A stretch of 46,643 nt of DNA from Sedimentisphaerales bacterium (GTDB lineage Bacteria; Planctomycetota; Phycisphaerae; Sedimentisphaerales; Anaerohalosphaeraceae), in NCBI GenBank assembly GCA_028282905.1, contig JANQGW010000114.1, positions 1 through 46,643 on the forward strand, written 5' to 3'. The notes under the pieces were generated by a model. It saw only the letters and a program-made list of their open reading frames with translations. It was not told where the DNA came from and ran no database searches. This document shows, piece after piece, positions 1-7,661 of the stretch (positions within the stretch are counted from its first letter, which is position 1; every line of letters begins with the position of its first letter). The translations under genes were made by a program, and so were the position numbers.

Positions 1-1621
1 TTTCAATCGCTACGTTTACGGTGTCGAGGAACACATTGCCTTTGACCAGTCCGGTCAGATTCGGCACGCGGTAATGAACGCCCATCTTATCCAGTCGTGG
101 GTACTGCTTTTCGAGCCGCTTGCTGAAGCTGTCCCAGTTGCGCAGTTCCTTCGGCGACCACGCAACCTCGGCCAATGCCAGCATCCGCGGCATCGCCATA
201 TAGTCGCGACGCTCGGGCGACGGAATCCATTCGCTCCAGAGATTGGCCTGCGTCCCTAAAATGCGTTTGGCCTGCTCGGCATTCAACGCCTCGGGGACCG
301 GTTCAAAACCGTAAACATGCTTGGTATGCGTACCTTCATACGAATAATCGAAATAGCAGTGCGACGTCGGGCACATAATGACATCGTTGCCCTCTTTGGC
401 CGCTTCAACGGCAACACGATACTCCCAACTTCGCCACAGCATCACGGTCGCGCTGTGCGACAGGCCGCCTTCGTGGATTTCGTCCCAGCCGATCATTTTT
501 TTGCCGCGGGCGTTAATCATTTTTTCCACCCGCTTAATGAAATAGCTTTGCAGTTCAAACTCGTCTTTGAGGCCTTCATCTTTGATGCGTGTCTGGCACT
601 TGGGGCACTTTTTCCACTGGCCCTTTTCCACTTCGTCGCCGCCAAGGTGAATATATCCGGCCGGGAACAAATCGGCCACCTCGCCGATAATCGTATCCAC
701 AAACTCAAAGACCTTCTCATTGCCCGGACACAGCGGATCGGAGAACACACTGCCCCAGCCGCCCTTGCCGCGACAGCTCAGGTACGGGTACTGGTCAATC
801 GCCGCTTTGAAGTGGCCAGGCACATCAATTTCCGGAATCACCGTGATATGCCGTGCGGCGGCGTAGTCAATAATATCCTTCATCTGTTCCTGGGTGTAGA
901 AACCGCCGTAAACACGCTGACCGTCAACGGTCCGGTAGTGCTTTTCGGGAATGATAAACGTCGGGTCCGTCTTGGCGTTTTCCTTGCAGCCCCTGTCGTG
1001 GTCGTTCTCAGTGCGCCAGGCGCCTTTTTCGGTCAGCAGCGGATAGGCCTTGATCTCCAGACGCCAGCCTTGGTCGTCAGTCAGGTGCAGATGGAAAATA
1101 TTGAACTTGTACAGTGCCAAAGCGTCGATAAAGTCCTTCAGTTCCTGGACGGTGAAAAAGTGCCGGCTGACATCCTGATGCATGCCGCGCCAGGGGAACC
1201 GGGGCTTATCGGTAATCTGACCGCCCGGGACGATCCACTGCCCGCCCTTTTGCTGAATCATCTGCCGCAGCGTCTGAATCCCGTAAAACACACCCGCGGG
1301 TTTGGGCGCTTCAATTTCAATGCTATTTTTATTAATACACAGCCGATAGCCCTCATCGCCGAGATCGGTCAGCGTTTTATTGAGCGACAATTCAATAAAT
1401 GCTCCCTTCACGGCAAGGTCACCGCCGGAATGAACCACTGTTTTCAATTCGTAATCAGCCTTGAGCGTTTCGGCAAGATAGCTTGCGGTTTCCACCAGCA
1501 TCGGTGACGAAACCACCACCGGCACGGCCTTACGCGGAAATTGAAATTGTTCGTTTGAAACCTTGATCTCTGTCGGCTGCGGAATCACCGACATTAACGT
1601 AATAAGTAGTGCCTGAACCAT
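1..1621 (-). CDS. Beta-N-acetylhexosaminidase, GH20 (3' end cut by window)
   Basis: The first 540 codons of a secreted glycoside hydrolase family 20 enzyme that removes terminal GlcNAc/GalNAc from glycans. The start at 1621 has an AGGAG a few bases upstream, and a short hydrophobic N-terminus suggests export. Visible in order: the GH20b N-terminal domain (about 10-120), then the TIM barrel with a KPRFPWRG stretch, a HLTDDQGWR loop, and the catalytic pair in HLGGDEV (Asp329-Glu330). In GH20 the Glu is the acid/base and the Asp orients the substrate acetamido group, which acts as nucleophile. The barrel looks nearly complete at the edge, so any C-terminal domain lies outside. A paralogue sits at 36578-39142. 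The gene is divergent from ribD across a 216 bp gap. Family assignment is firm; the substrate is inferred. Confidence 0.93.
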   Translation of the reverse strand, partial: MVQALLITLMSVIPQPTEIKVSNEQFQFPRKAVPVVVSSPMLVETASYLAETLKADYELKTVVHSGGDLAVKGAFIELSLNKTLTDLGDEGYRLCINKNSIEIEAPKPAGVFYGIQTLRQMIQQKGGQWIVPGGQITDKPRFPWRGMHQDVSRHFFTVQELKDFIDALALYKFNIFHLHLTDDQGWRLEIKAYPLLTEKGAWRTENDHDRGCKENAKTDPTFIIPEKHYRTVDGQRVYGGFYTQEQMKDIIDYAAARHITVIPEIDVPGHFKAAIDQYPYLSCRGKGGWGSVFSDPLCPGNEKVFEFVDTIIGEVADLFPAGYIHLGGDEVEKGQWKKCPKCQTRIKDEGLKDEFELQSYFIKRVEKMINARGKKMIGWDEIHEGGLSHSATVMLWRSWEYRVAVEAAKEGNDVIMCPTSHCYFDYSYEGTHTKHVYGFEPVPEALNAEQAKRILGTQANLWSEWIPSPERRDYMAMPRMLALAEVAWSPKELRNWDSFSKRLEKQYPRLDKMGVHYRVPNLTGLVKGNVFLDTVNVAIE

Positions 1622-1758
1622 GATTTTTCTCCTATACTGACTGTTTCCGTTGTTACTTAAAGAATAAACATAATTATTCCGTCACGATTCCGAAATCTTA
1701 TCCGAACCGTCGCGGCCGGTCAAGTGCCCTCTTGTGCCAATTTTCCCGTAATTATTCC

Positions 1759-1771
1759 TTGTCCTGGACAA
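1759..1771. promoter_or_regulatory. Perfect 6+1+6 palindrome between hexosaminidase and ribD
   Basis: TTGTCC-T-GGACAA is a perfect inverted repeat between the divergent hexosaminidase and ribD genes, about 45 bp upstream of the ribD -10-like box. It has the size of a dimeric repressor half-site pair. I did not find the same word upstream of the other glycan genes, so operator function is only a guess. Confidence 0.25.
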
Positions 1772-1806
1772 TTAAAATTTAATGTTTTCAAAACCGAAAG
1801 ATTGGG

Positions 1807-1812
1807 TATAAT
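1807..1812 (+). promoter_or_regulatory. Consensus -10 box (TATAAT) for ribD
   Basis: A perfect TATAAT lies 25 bp upstream of the ribD start. A TTAGGAGA ribosome binding site follows before the ATG. No good -35 is visible at 17 bp spacing (GTTTTC), so the promoter may need an activator or an extended -10. Confidence 0.45.
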
Positions 1813-1837
1813 CGCCTCTGGTTTAGGAGAATAACGG

Positions 1838-2944
1838 ATGAACAGCGATATCGAATACATGCAGTTGGCACTGGAACTGGCGGGCCAAGGGCTGGGCGAC
1901 GTGGAACCCAACCCCGCGGTTGGATGTGTGATTGTCAAAGATAGCCAAATCATCGGCCGGGGATTTCACAAGCAATTCGGCGGGCCGCACGCTGAGGTGA
2001 ACGCTTTGGCGGACTGCAAAACCAATGGAAACGATCCGGCAGGCGCGACGATGTATGTCACACTGGAACCGTGCAGTCATACGGGCAAAACCCCGCCATG
2101 CAGCACCGCCGTGATTGAAGCCGGTATCGGCAAGGTCATCATCGCCGCCGAAGACCCGACCGATCAGGCCGGCGGCGGTATCGAACAGCTCAAAGCCGCA
2201 GGTATCGACGTTGAAGTCGGCGTTTGTCGTGATCAGGCCGAGGCACTGAATGCCCCCTTCTACAAACATGCCCGAACCGGTTTGCCGTGGGTCATTGTTA
2301 AATGGGCGCAGAGTATTGACGGCAAGCTCGGCTGGCAAAATCCGCCCGCCGGCGGCAACTGGATTTCCAACGAACAGAGCAGAGCCGATGTCCACCGGCT
2401 GCGCAAGAAAACACAAGCGATTTTAACCGGCGTCGATACCGTCATTGCCGACAACCCGAAGCTGACTGTGCGTATTGAAGGAAAAACCATTGACCGTCCG
2501 CCGCTGCGGGTCATTGTTGACAGCCATCTGCGCACACCGTGGGACTGCCACTTGATCACGGTTCATGACGCACCGACCGTTATCGTCACCACGCATCAGA
2601 CCGCCCAGACGGAATTTGAAAAGGTCGAAAAATTCCAGGAAGCCGGCGTCAACATCGTTACCGTCGCGGAAAAAAACAAACACTGTGATCTGAAGGAAAC
2701 GCTCAACCAACTGGGCCAGGCCGGCGTCCAGCAGCTTCTCATCGAAGCCGGCCCAACCCTCATCACCGAGTTTTTAAAACAAAAACTCGCCGACGAACTG
2801 AAAATCTACATCGCCCCGCTCATCTTAGGCCAAAACGGCAACGCCGACCTGTCCGCACAAATGAACGCCGCAAAACACCAAACTCTCAAAAACATCCAAA
2901 TCCAAAATTTCGTAAAGGACACTTGCATTTCTGGACTTCTATAG
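1838..2944 (+). CDS. ribD: Bifunctional riboflavin biosynthesis deaminase/reductase RibD
   Basis: Catalyses steps two and three of riboflavin synthesis: deamination of diaminohydroxyphosphoribosylaminopyrimidine, then NADPH-dependent reduction of the ribosyl group. The N-terminal cytidine-deaminase-like domain (about 1-145) has the zinc signature: His51-Ala-Glu53 in GGPHAEVNAL, plus the two cysteines of the PCSHTGKTPPC stretch. The reductase domain (about 150-368) begins at LPWVIVKWAQSIDGK and includes LLIEAGPTL. At 368 residues it is the normal length, and the end (DTCISGLL) matches the family C-terminus, so it is intact. The ATG is preceded by GGAGA. The rest of the rib pathway is not in the window; the next gene is an unrelated small membrane protein 13 bp away. 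Confidence 0.96.
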   Translation: MNSDIEYMQLALELAGQGLGDVEPNPAVGCVIVKDSQIIGRGFHKQFGGPHAEVNALADCKTNGNDPAGATMYVTLEPCSHTGKTPPCSTAVIEAGIGKVIIAAEDPTDQAGGGIEQLKAAGIDVEVGVCRDQAEALNAPFYKHARTGLPWVIVKWAQSIDGKLGWQNPPAGGNWISNEQSRADVHRLRKKTQAILTGVDTVIADNPKLTVRIEGKTIDRPPLRVIVDSHLRTPWDCHLITVHDAPTVIVTTHQTAQTEFEKVEKFQEAGVNIVTVAEKNKHCDLKETLNQLGQAGVQQLLIEAGPTLITEFLKQKLADELKIYIAPLILGQNGNADLSAQMNAAKHQTLKNIQIQNFVKDTCISGLL

Positions 2945-2957
2945 AAGGAGAAATCAA

Positions 2958-3380
2958 ATGGGCAAGAAGATTAAGCTTGTGACAGCTGCAATAATAATTG
3001 CAGTCCCCCTCTATTTCATTTCAAAACTTGGGCTATGGGCCTATCATATTAGAAACACCATTCAAGAAGCTAAAAACGTTCTACTCATTGAAACGGATCA
3101 TCAAGAACTGCTGAATACTTGCCGATTCATTTTAGAAAAACAGACAACTGACACTTATCTTGATGAAACCGATTACCCTGCAATTATAGAACAACTTCAA
3201 CCCGGTTTTGTAATCATTGACAAAGAAAAACAATATATCGATATTGCAATCGGCGGTGGTTTATATATGTTCGGTGTCATTGCTTGTAACGAAGGTGCAG
3301 AAGCCCCAATTGGCGATTATACAAATGGAGGCTATAGTTGCAAACAGCTCATAGAAGGATTATGGTATTACGAAGAATAA
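2958..3380 (+). CDS. Small membrane-anchored protein of unknown function
   Basis: A 140-residue protein not recognised as any family. One hydrophobic helix lies near the N-terminus (about 6-28, after a KK pair), followed by a soluble domain of about 110 residues ending in acidic, aromatic residues. A strong AGAAGGAG site precedes the ATG, only 13 bp after ribD, so co-transcription with ribD is likely. It is visibly richer in A+T than ribD and uvrC on either side, like the other orphan small genes in this window, which hints at a different origin. It ends tail-to-tail with uvrC. Confidence 0.7.
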   Translation: MGKKIKLVTAAIIIAVPLYFISKLGLWAYHIRNTIQEAKNVLLIETDHQELLNTCRFILEKQTTDTYLDETDYPAIIEQLQPGFVIIDKEKQYIDIAIGGGLYMFGVIACNEGAEAPIGDYTNGGYSCKQLIEGLWYYEE

Positions 3381-3413
3381 TAAGCTTCATTCCCTCCTCT
3401 TAACTAACAAAAC

Positions 3414-4754
3414 TTACTGGCCGAGTGTTTTTTTTCGTCGGAGGATGTGGTGGTAGTGCTGGGCGAAGCGGTGGGCTTCGTCGCGAACGTACTGGATGAG
3501 TTTTCGCACGGGTGAATGGGCGGTCAGTTTCAGCGGTTTGTCTTTACCGTGTATATAGATAATTTCCTCCTTTTTGGCAATCGACGCAAGTGTGGGTACG
3601 GCGGCCCCCATTTCCACAAACGCTTCTTCCGCAGCGTGCAGCTGCCCGACGCCGCCGTCGATCAGCACCAGGTCCGGCCAGAGCTCCTCGCCGGCCATCG
3701 CACGTTTATAGCGTCGCGCCACGACCTCTTTTAAACTAGCAAAATCGTCAATTCCCTTGACTGTCTTAATCTTGAACCGGCGGTAACCATCCTTAAACGG
3801 CCGGCCGTCAATGAACTGTACCATCGAGCCGACTGTTTCGCCGCCGGCCAGATGGGCGATATCAAACCCCTCGATAATCCGCACCGGCTGGGCGGTTCCG
3901 AGTGCCGTCTGCAATTTCTCCAGTGCCTCGGTCGGATCAGCGGCAAACACTTCCGGCTGGACATTGCCATCGACGGTGCCGCGTTTATCGAGATTTTCAA
4001 TCAGTCGGATGCGATCGCGATACATTGCCGCCGCCTCAAAATCCATCGCCGCAGACGCCGCTTTCATCTTCCTTTTCAGCCCCCGCAGCACCGTCGAACG
4101 CTTGGACTGCAAAAACTTCACCAAGTCCTTGATCTGCGATTTGTATTCTTCTTTAGACACCCGATCCGCACATGGCGCGGTGCATTGCTTGATATTATGC
4201 AGGAGACACGGCCGGAAAAATCGGCGTTTGTCGTCTTTGGTGCTGATCTCCAGCTTACAGGTGCGGAACCGGTAAATCTTCTGCAAAACCACCAGCACCG
4301 CCCGCAAATCCCCGACGTTAGTAAACGGGCCGAACAGTCGATTTCGCCCGGTCTGCGGCGTACGCGTGATATAGACGCCTGGAAATTCCTGCCGGGTGGT
4401 GATTTCCAGGTACGGAAAACTCTTGGCGTCCTTCAAATCCGAATTATACGGCGGGTGGATATCCTTAATCAGCCGGGCCTCTTGCAAAATCGCATCGACC
4501 TCGCTTTCGGTCTGGATAAACTCAACCAAGACTGTCTTATTGACCATCTCCACAATCTTCGGCCCACGGCTCTCGGCCAGGTTCGCGGCGGGCTGAAAAT
4601 AACTCCCCGCACGGCTGCGCAGATTCTTCGCCTTGCCGATATACAGCACCTTATCGTCGGCATCCTTCATAAAATACAGACCCGGAGCCGCCGGAAACGA
4701 ACGAATCGCCTCACGAATCTGATCAAGCGTCTTTTTTGTCATCTTTTTGACCAT
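3414..4754 (-). CDS. uvrC: Short UvrC-type excinuclease lacking the C-terminal HhH domain
   Basis: UvrC makes both incisions around a DNA lesion in nucleotide excision repair, together with UvrB. Present in order: a GIY-YIG nuclease domain (GLY at 25-27, YIG at 38-40) for the 3' cut; a Cys-containing middle segment (RPCLLHNIKQCTAPC); the UVR helical hairpin that contacts UvrB (about 205-235); and the RNase-H-like 5' endonuclease domain with the family motifs GFDIAHL, LVLIDGGVGQ and RDEAHRFA. The protein stops at 446 residues just after that last motif. The family is usually about 600 residues and ends in tandem helix-hairpin-helix motifs. The 33 bp to the next gene leave no room for them, so this is a true short form and not an obvious frameshift. 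No Shine-Dalgarno is seen; a TATAAT lies 6 bp before the ATG. Confidence 0.9.
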   Translation of the reverse strand: MVKKMTKKTLDQIREAIRSFPAAPGLYFMKDADDKVLYIGKAKNLRSRAGSYFQPAANLAESRGPKIVEMVNKTVLVEFIQTESEVDAILQEARLIKDIHPPYNSDLKDAKSFPYLEITTRQEFPGVYITRTPQTGRNRLFGPFTNVGDLRAVLVVLQKIYRFRTCKLEISTKDDKRRFFRPCLLHNIKQCTAPCADRVSKEEYKSQIKDLVKFLQSKRSTVLRGLKRKMKAASAAMDFEAAAMYRDRIRLIENLDKRGTVDGNVQPEVFAADPTEALEKLQTALGTAQPVRIIEGFDIAHLAGGETVGSMVQFIDGRPFKDGYRRFKIKTVKGIDDFASLKEVVARRYKRAMAGEELWPDLVLIDGGVGQLHAAEEAFVEMGAAVPTLASIAKKEEIIYIHGKDKPLKLTAHSPVRKLIQYVRDEAHRFAQHYHHILRRKKTLGQ

Positions 4755-4760
4755 TTTTTT

Positions 4761-4766
4761 ATTATA
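4761..4766 (-). promoter_or_regulatory. -10 box placed for a leaderless uvrC transcript
   Basis: On the minus strand a perfect TATAAT ends 6 bp before the uvrC ATG. Transcription normally starts about 7 bp after the -10, so the RNA would begin at or near the A of the start codon. This agrees with the absence of a ribosome binding site. Confidence 0.45.
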
Positions 4767-4857
4767 CCGAAATCACGGAAAATAAAAAGTCCCGGAAAAA
4801 TTTCCATTCTCATAATTCTCTCATATTCGGTTCGTTATAGTGATTTCCAAATTGCTC

Positions 4858-4886
4858 CTGACATCGGTTGTCGGGCATGGTATCAT
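4858..4886 (+). promoter_or_regulatory. Sigma-70-like promoter for the repeat protein
   Basis: CTGACA, a 17 bp spacer and TATCAT lie just upstream of the gene at 4908. A start near 4893 would give a leader of about 15 nt carrying the GGAG site at 4898-4901. Confidence 0.5.
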
Positions 4887-4907
4887 ATATCTTTAATGGA
4901 GATAAAA

Positions 4908-6392
4908 ATGGAAAAGAAACACTTAAGAATCCTGTTTTTGACATTATTAATGCCGTTTTTATGTGCTGTCAGCCTTGCCGAAGAACACGGCAATCGTGAA
5001 GGTCGCGGCGAACACAGCTATGGTGAAAGACGCGAAAATGGAGGAGAACATAGTGGCCGTGAAGGTCGTGGAGAACACAGCGGACGCAAAGAACGTGAAA
5101 GAGGCGGAGAACACGGCAGTCGTGAAGGACGCCAAAGAAGTGGCGAGCACGGCCGCGGCGAAGGCCGTGGCGAACATGCCCGAAAACGCGGCAGTGAGAG
5201 TGAAAGTGAAGAATCCGGCACCAAACTGAAGCTGACGGACACCTATGACACCACACGATATGGCGCCCGGCTGATCCTGGTCTATAACGCCAAGAAAAAT
5301 GCCTTCATCGGCACGGTGGAAAATACAACAAAAAGAATTTTAGAACGTGTCCGCGTGGAAATTCATCTTTCCAACGGCACAGAACTTGGCCCCACCACAC
5401 CGGTTGATATGAAACCGGGCGAGCGACGCGTGGTCACTCTGAAAGCAACCGCCCAAAAATTCACCGGATGGTCCGCCCATGCTGAAGTCGGCAGTGAGGA
5501 ACATCGCGGCGAAAATGGCGAAGGTCACGACGAAGGGGAAGGCCATGAGGAAGGGGAAGGTCATGAAGGCAAGGGGGATGGTCGATCAAGCCCGACGGTC
5601 CCTCTCTGGAAAAACTACAAGGGTGTCATTGACGGCCTGGAAGTGAACATGTCTTATGACCCCAAAACACAATCAATCAAGGGAACCATTAAGAATGTCA
5701 CTTCCAAAACGATGTACGCCGTGCAGACAGAACACCATCTGAAACTTGGGAAGAATACCGTGGGCGAAATGAGAACTGAAAAGGTCGGCAACATCGCTCC
5801 GGGCCAAACGAAACGATCTATCTCCTTCGTCAGAGATAAAGACAAGGAAAGGCTCTCAAAAAAAGGGGCGTTTGACGGCTATGTGGTCCACCTTGAAGTC
5901 CTGGGGCCTGACGCTCAAGGCGAAAGCCATGAGGGACGCGAAGGTCGCGGCGAACACAGCGGCCGGGAAAGTCGTGAAGGACGTGAGAGATCCGAAAGCC
6001 GACAGCCCGCAACCCTGCTCAGCCTCAACGACAAATATGATGAAACACAAAGCAGCACACGATTAGTGCTGGAACACGATGACGCAAATAATGCCTTTAC
6101 CGGCACACTGCGAAACGTCTCTACCGAATCGCTCAAACGTGTTCGCATTGAAATTCGCCTCTCCAGCGGCAAGAGACTTGGCCCCACTTCGCCGGTAATT
6201 TTGCGGCCGGGTGAGCGGAAAATCGTCGTTATCAAGGCTGCCGACAAGCGTTTTGACGGCTGGCGTCCCCTCACTGAAATCAAAACCGTCATCCGCGAAA
6301 GCCGCGAAGGCCGTGGCGAACACAGCGGTCGGGAAGGTCGCGAAAGAGGTGGTGAACACCGTCGTCGTGAAGGACGCGGTGAACATAACTAA
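4908..6392 (+). CDS. Secreted Gly/Glu/His/Arg-repeat protein with three beta-domains
   Basis: A 494-residue exported protein of no named family that I recognise. The start at 4908 is chosen because GGAG lies 6 bp upstream and a signal peptide follows (about 1-24, cut after VSLA); the same frame is open far upstream only because it runs antisense to uvrC. Residues 25-95 are low-complexity units of the type EGRGEHSG with seven Glu-His pairs, then a Ser/Glu stretch. Three domains of about 100 residues follow (about 106-210, 230-345, 383-480). The first and third are clear duplicates sharing NAF.GT, RVR.EI.LS.G, LGPT.PV and PGER. The second is diverged. A GHDEGEGHEEGEGHE linker and a C-terminal tail repeat the motif. 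The domains resemble FxLYD-type secreted beta-sandwiches. Metal or polyanion binding by the His/Glu/Arg repeats is a guess. Confidence 0.82.
   Translation: MEKKHLRILFLTLLMPFLCAVSLAEEHGNREGRGEHSYGERRENGGEHSGREGRGEHSGRKERERGGEHGSREGRQRSGEHGRGEGRGEHARKRGSESESEESGTKLKLTDTYDTTRYGARLILVYNAKKNAFIGTVENTTKRILERVRVEIHLSNGTELGPTTPVDMKPGERRVVTLKATAQKFTGWSAHAEVGSEEHRGENGEGHDEGEGHEEGEGHEGKGDGRSSPTVPLWKNYKGVIDGLEVNMSYDPKTQSIKGTIKNVTSKTMYAVQTEHHLKLGKNTVGEMRTEKVGNIAPGQTKRSISFVRDKDKERLSKKGAFDGYVVHLEVLGPDAQGESHEGREGRGEHSGRESREGRERSESRQPATLLSLNDKYDETQSSTRLVLEHDDANNAFTGTLRNVSTESLKRVRIEIRLSSGKRLGPTSPVILRPGERKIVVIKAADKRFDGWRPLTEIKTVIRESREGRGEHSGREGRERGGEHRRREGRGEHN
4980..5190 (+). repeat. In-frame degenerate repeat tract (EGRGEHSG-type units)
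   Basis: DNA-level tandem degenerate repeats within the gene at 4908. Related units reappear at about 5510-5575 (GHDEGEGHEEGEGHE) and 5930-5990, and again at 6290-6390. Nearly identical DNA words, for example GGTCGCGGCGAACACAGC, recur in the first and later tracts, so the spread looks like recent copying and not just biased amino acid use. Confidence 0.7.
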
Positions 6393-6419
6393 CGAACATT
6401 CAATCTCAGTAAACAGCAG

Positions 6420-6448
6420 AGCCCTTCGGCCTCAAAACCGAAGGGCTT
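6420..6448 (+). terminator. Rho-independent terminator
   Basis: AGCCCTTCGG, an 8-base loop and CCGAAGGGCT followed by TTT form a perfect 10 bp stem 27 bp after the repeat-protein stop. It separates that gene from the convergent sigma-factor operon. Confidence 0.8.
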
Positions 6449-6478
6449 TCAACAAATATGATGATGAAGAATTGTCGT

Positions 6479-7150
6479 TTATCGCTCAAAAATGGTCTGT
6501 GTCGAGGTCAGCTTATCCAGATAGGCCTTGATCTGACCTTCCTTATTGCTCTTGGCCTTTTTCAGTTCGCTTTTAACCTCGTCCAGTTCTTTCTGCAGCT
6601 CTGCAACCCGGTATTCACGCCGAGCTATTTCCAGGTCGAATAAGTCCACCAGTACTTTTTGAATCTCGCCGCGAATTTCTTTGCGCTCTGCCTGGCCTTT
6701 AGTTTCGTGATAGTCATCGACCAGCAGATCCACATAACCGCGGAGCGCAAAATGCTTGAGTTCAAACTCAATAAACTTTTCCTGCGTCTCTTTCCATTCT
6801 GCCCACATGGCTACAAACTCGACAACCGGTTCTTCAAATTCAGGATGAATATCACCGTTTTCCGTGGTGAGTCGTCCATAAAACGTCTTGTTAATTGATT
6901 TCAGATATTTCAGCGCTTCGGGGCCAAATTCTTCCATCAGTTCTTCAATCTCTTCCATTTCGTCAAAGTCACATTCCTCCCAGCCCTCGTCAAACTCGTC
7001 TTCTTCATAGACATCCTCGCAGTCGGGCTCGGCAAAGTCCAACAGCATTTCGCCGTCCACGCCGTCATAATCATCTGCCGCTGCAGACGGAACGCCTGTC
7101 AAAACCAGTACCACCACACAGAATAATGCCAATATATTTTGTTTACACAT
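6479..7150 (-). CDS. Secreted acidic coiled-coil protein in the ECF sigma operon
   Basis: A 223-residue protein with no recognised family. A signal peptide (about 1-25, AAA-D cleavage) is followed by an extremely acidic stretch (about 26-72, mostly Asp/Glu with two or three Cys), a middle segment, and a long charged helix predicted to be a coiled coil (about 150-215). Its start overlaps the end of the anti-sigma gene by 8 bp and has its own AAAGGA site, so it is co-translated with the sigma/anti-sigma pair. The position suggests a periplasmic partner or output of that signalling pair; this is inference. It ends close to the convergent gene behind a terminator. Confidence 0.8.
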   Translation of the reverse strand: MCKQNILALFCVVVLVLTGVPSAAADDYDGVDGEMLLDFAEPDCEDVYEEDEFDEGWEECDFDEMEEIEELMEEFGPEALKYLKSINKTFYGRLTTENGDIHPEFEEPVVEFVAMWAEWKETQEKFIEFELKHFALRGYVDLLVDDYHETKGQAERKEIRGEIQKVLVDLFDLEIARREYRVAELQKELDEVKSELKKAKSNKEGQIKAYLDKLTSTQTIFER

Positions 7151-7661
7151 CGTTGTTTTCCTTTCCTAAAACAGGGGTTTGTTGTAGCGTTTTAATTTCC
7201 GACTTCACACGCTGATACCGGCGGCCGCCAGAGGGCAAGCGTGTTCGCCCGGAGATATTTTTTTGAATTTTCAACTCAAGATTCATTACCCGCTGATTCC
7301 AGTCGGACGTCTGTGAGAAAATCGTCTCCGCAATCACCGGTTCAACAGGGCCTGCCGGTCGATTCAGCAATTGCAGTCCCGCCAAAATGCCAACAGCAAC
7401 ACATGCCGCAGCCGCAAGATTCAGGGCAGGTCTCAGCCATCGCGGTGTTTCGTGAATCCGGCTCTCAATCCGGTCTGTGAGTTCATCTAAATCCTGCAGG
7501 CTCGCCGCCGATGCAATCATCTCCTGATACGCCTTAAAGTTGTCCGGCTGTGCCAGCAATACCTCCAACTCATCCCGCTCGGCTTCCGTCAACTGCCCTT
7601 CCAGCGACTTGAGCGTCAATTCTTCAATCCGTATTGTCTCAGCATAGTCATTCATCAGCAT
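7143..7661 (-). CDS. Membrane-bound anti-sigma factor, probable
   Basis: A 172-residue protein with a cytoplasmic N-terminal half, one membrane helix (about 80-103, rich in Ala/Val/Leu), and a periplasmic C-terminal part with basic residues. The N-terminus (LKSLEGQLTEAERDELEVLLAQ) has the helical, acidic pattern seen in anti-sigma factors of planctomycetal ECF pairs. It overlaps the sigma gene by 14 bp and the following secreted-protein gene by 8 bp, so the three are translationally coupled. No zinc HxxxCxxC motif is visible, so it is not a ZAS-type anti-sigma. By analogy it would hold the sigma factor at the membrane until a signal arrives. Confidence 0.78.
   Translation of the reverse strand: MLMNDYAETIRIEELTLKSLEGQLTEAERDELEVLLAQPDNFKAYQEMIASAASLQDLDELTDRIESRIHETPRWLRPALNLAAAACVAVGILAGLQLLNRPAGPVEPVIAETIFSQTSDWNQRVMNLELKIQKNISGRTRLPSGGRRYQRVKSEIKTLQQTPVLGKENNDV

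Noticed and set aside
317..1507. Long plus-strand open frame of 396 codons
   Set aside because: It is the antisense shadow of the GH20 gene on the minus strand, which has the catalytic motif, signal sequence and ribosome binding site.
3852..4907. Upstream in-frame extension of the repeat-protein gene
   Set aside because: It runs antisense through uvrC, and the signal peptide with its GGAG site begins at 4908.
4980..5190. CRISPR-like or tandem repeat array
   Set aside because: The repeats are degenerate, in frame, without spacers, and encode the EGRGEH units of a secreted protein.
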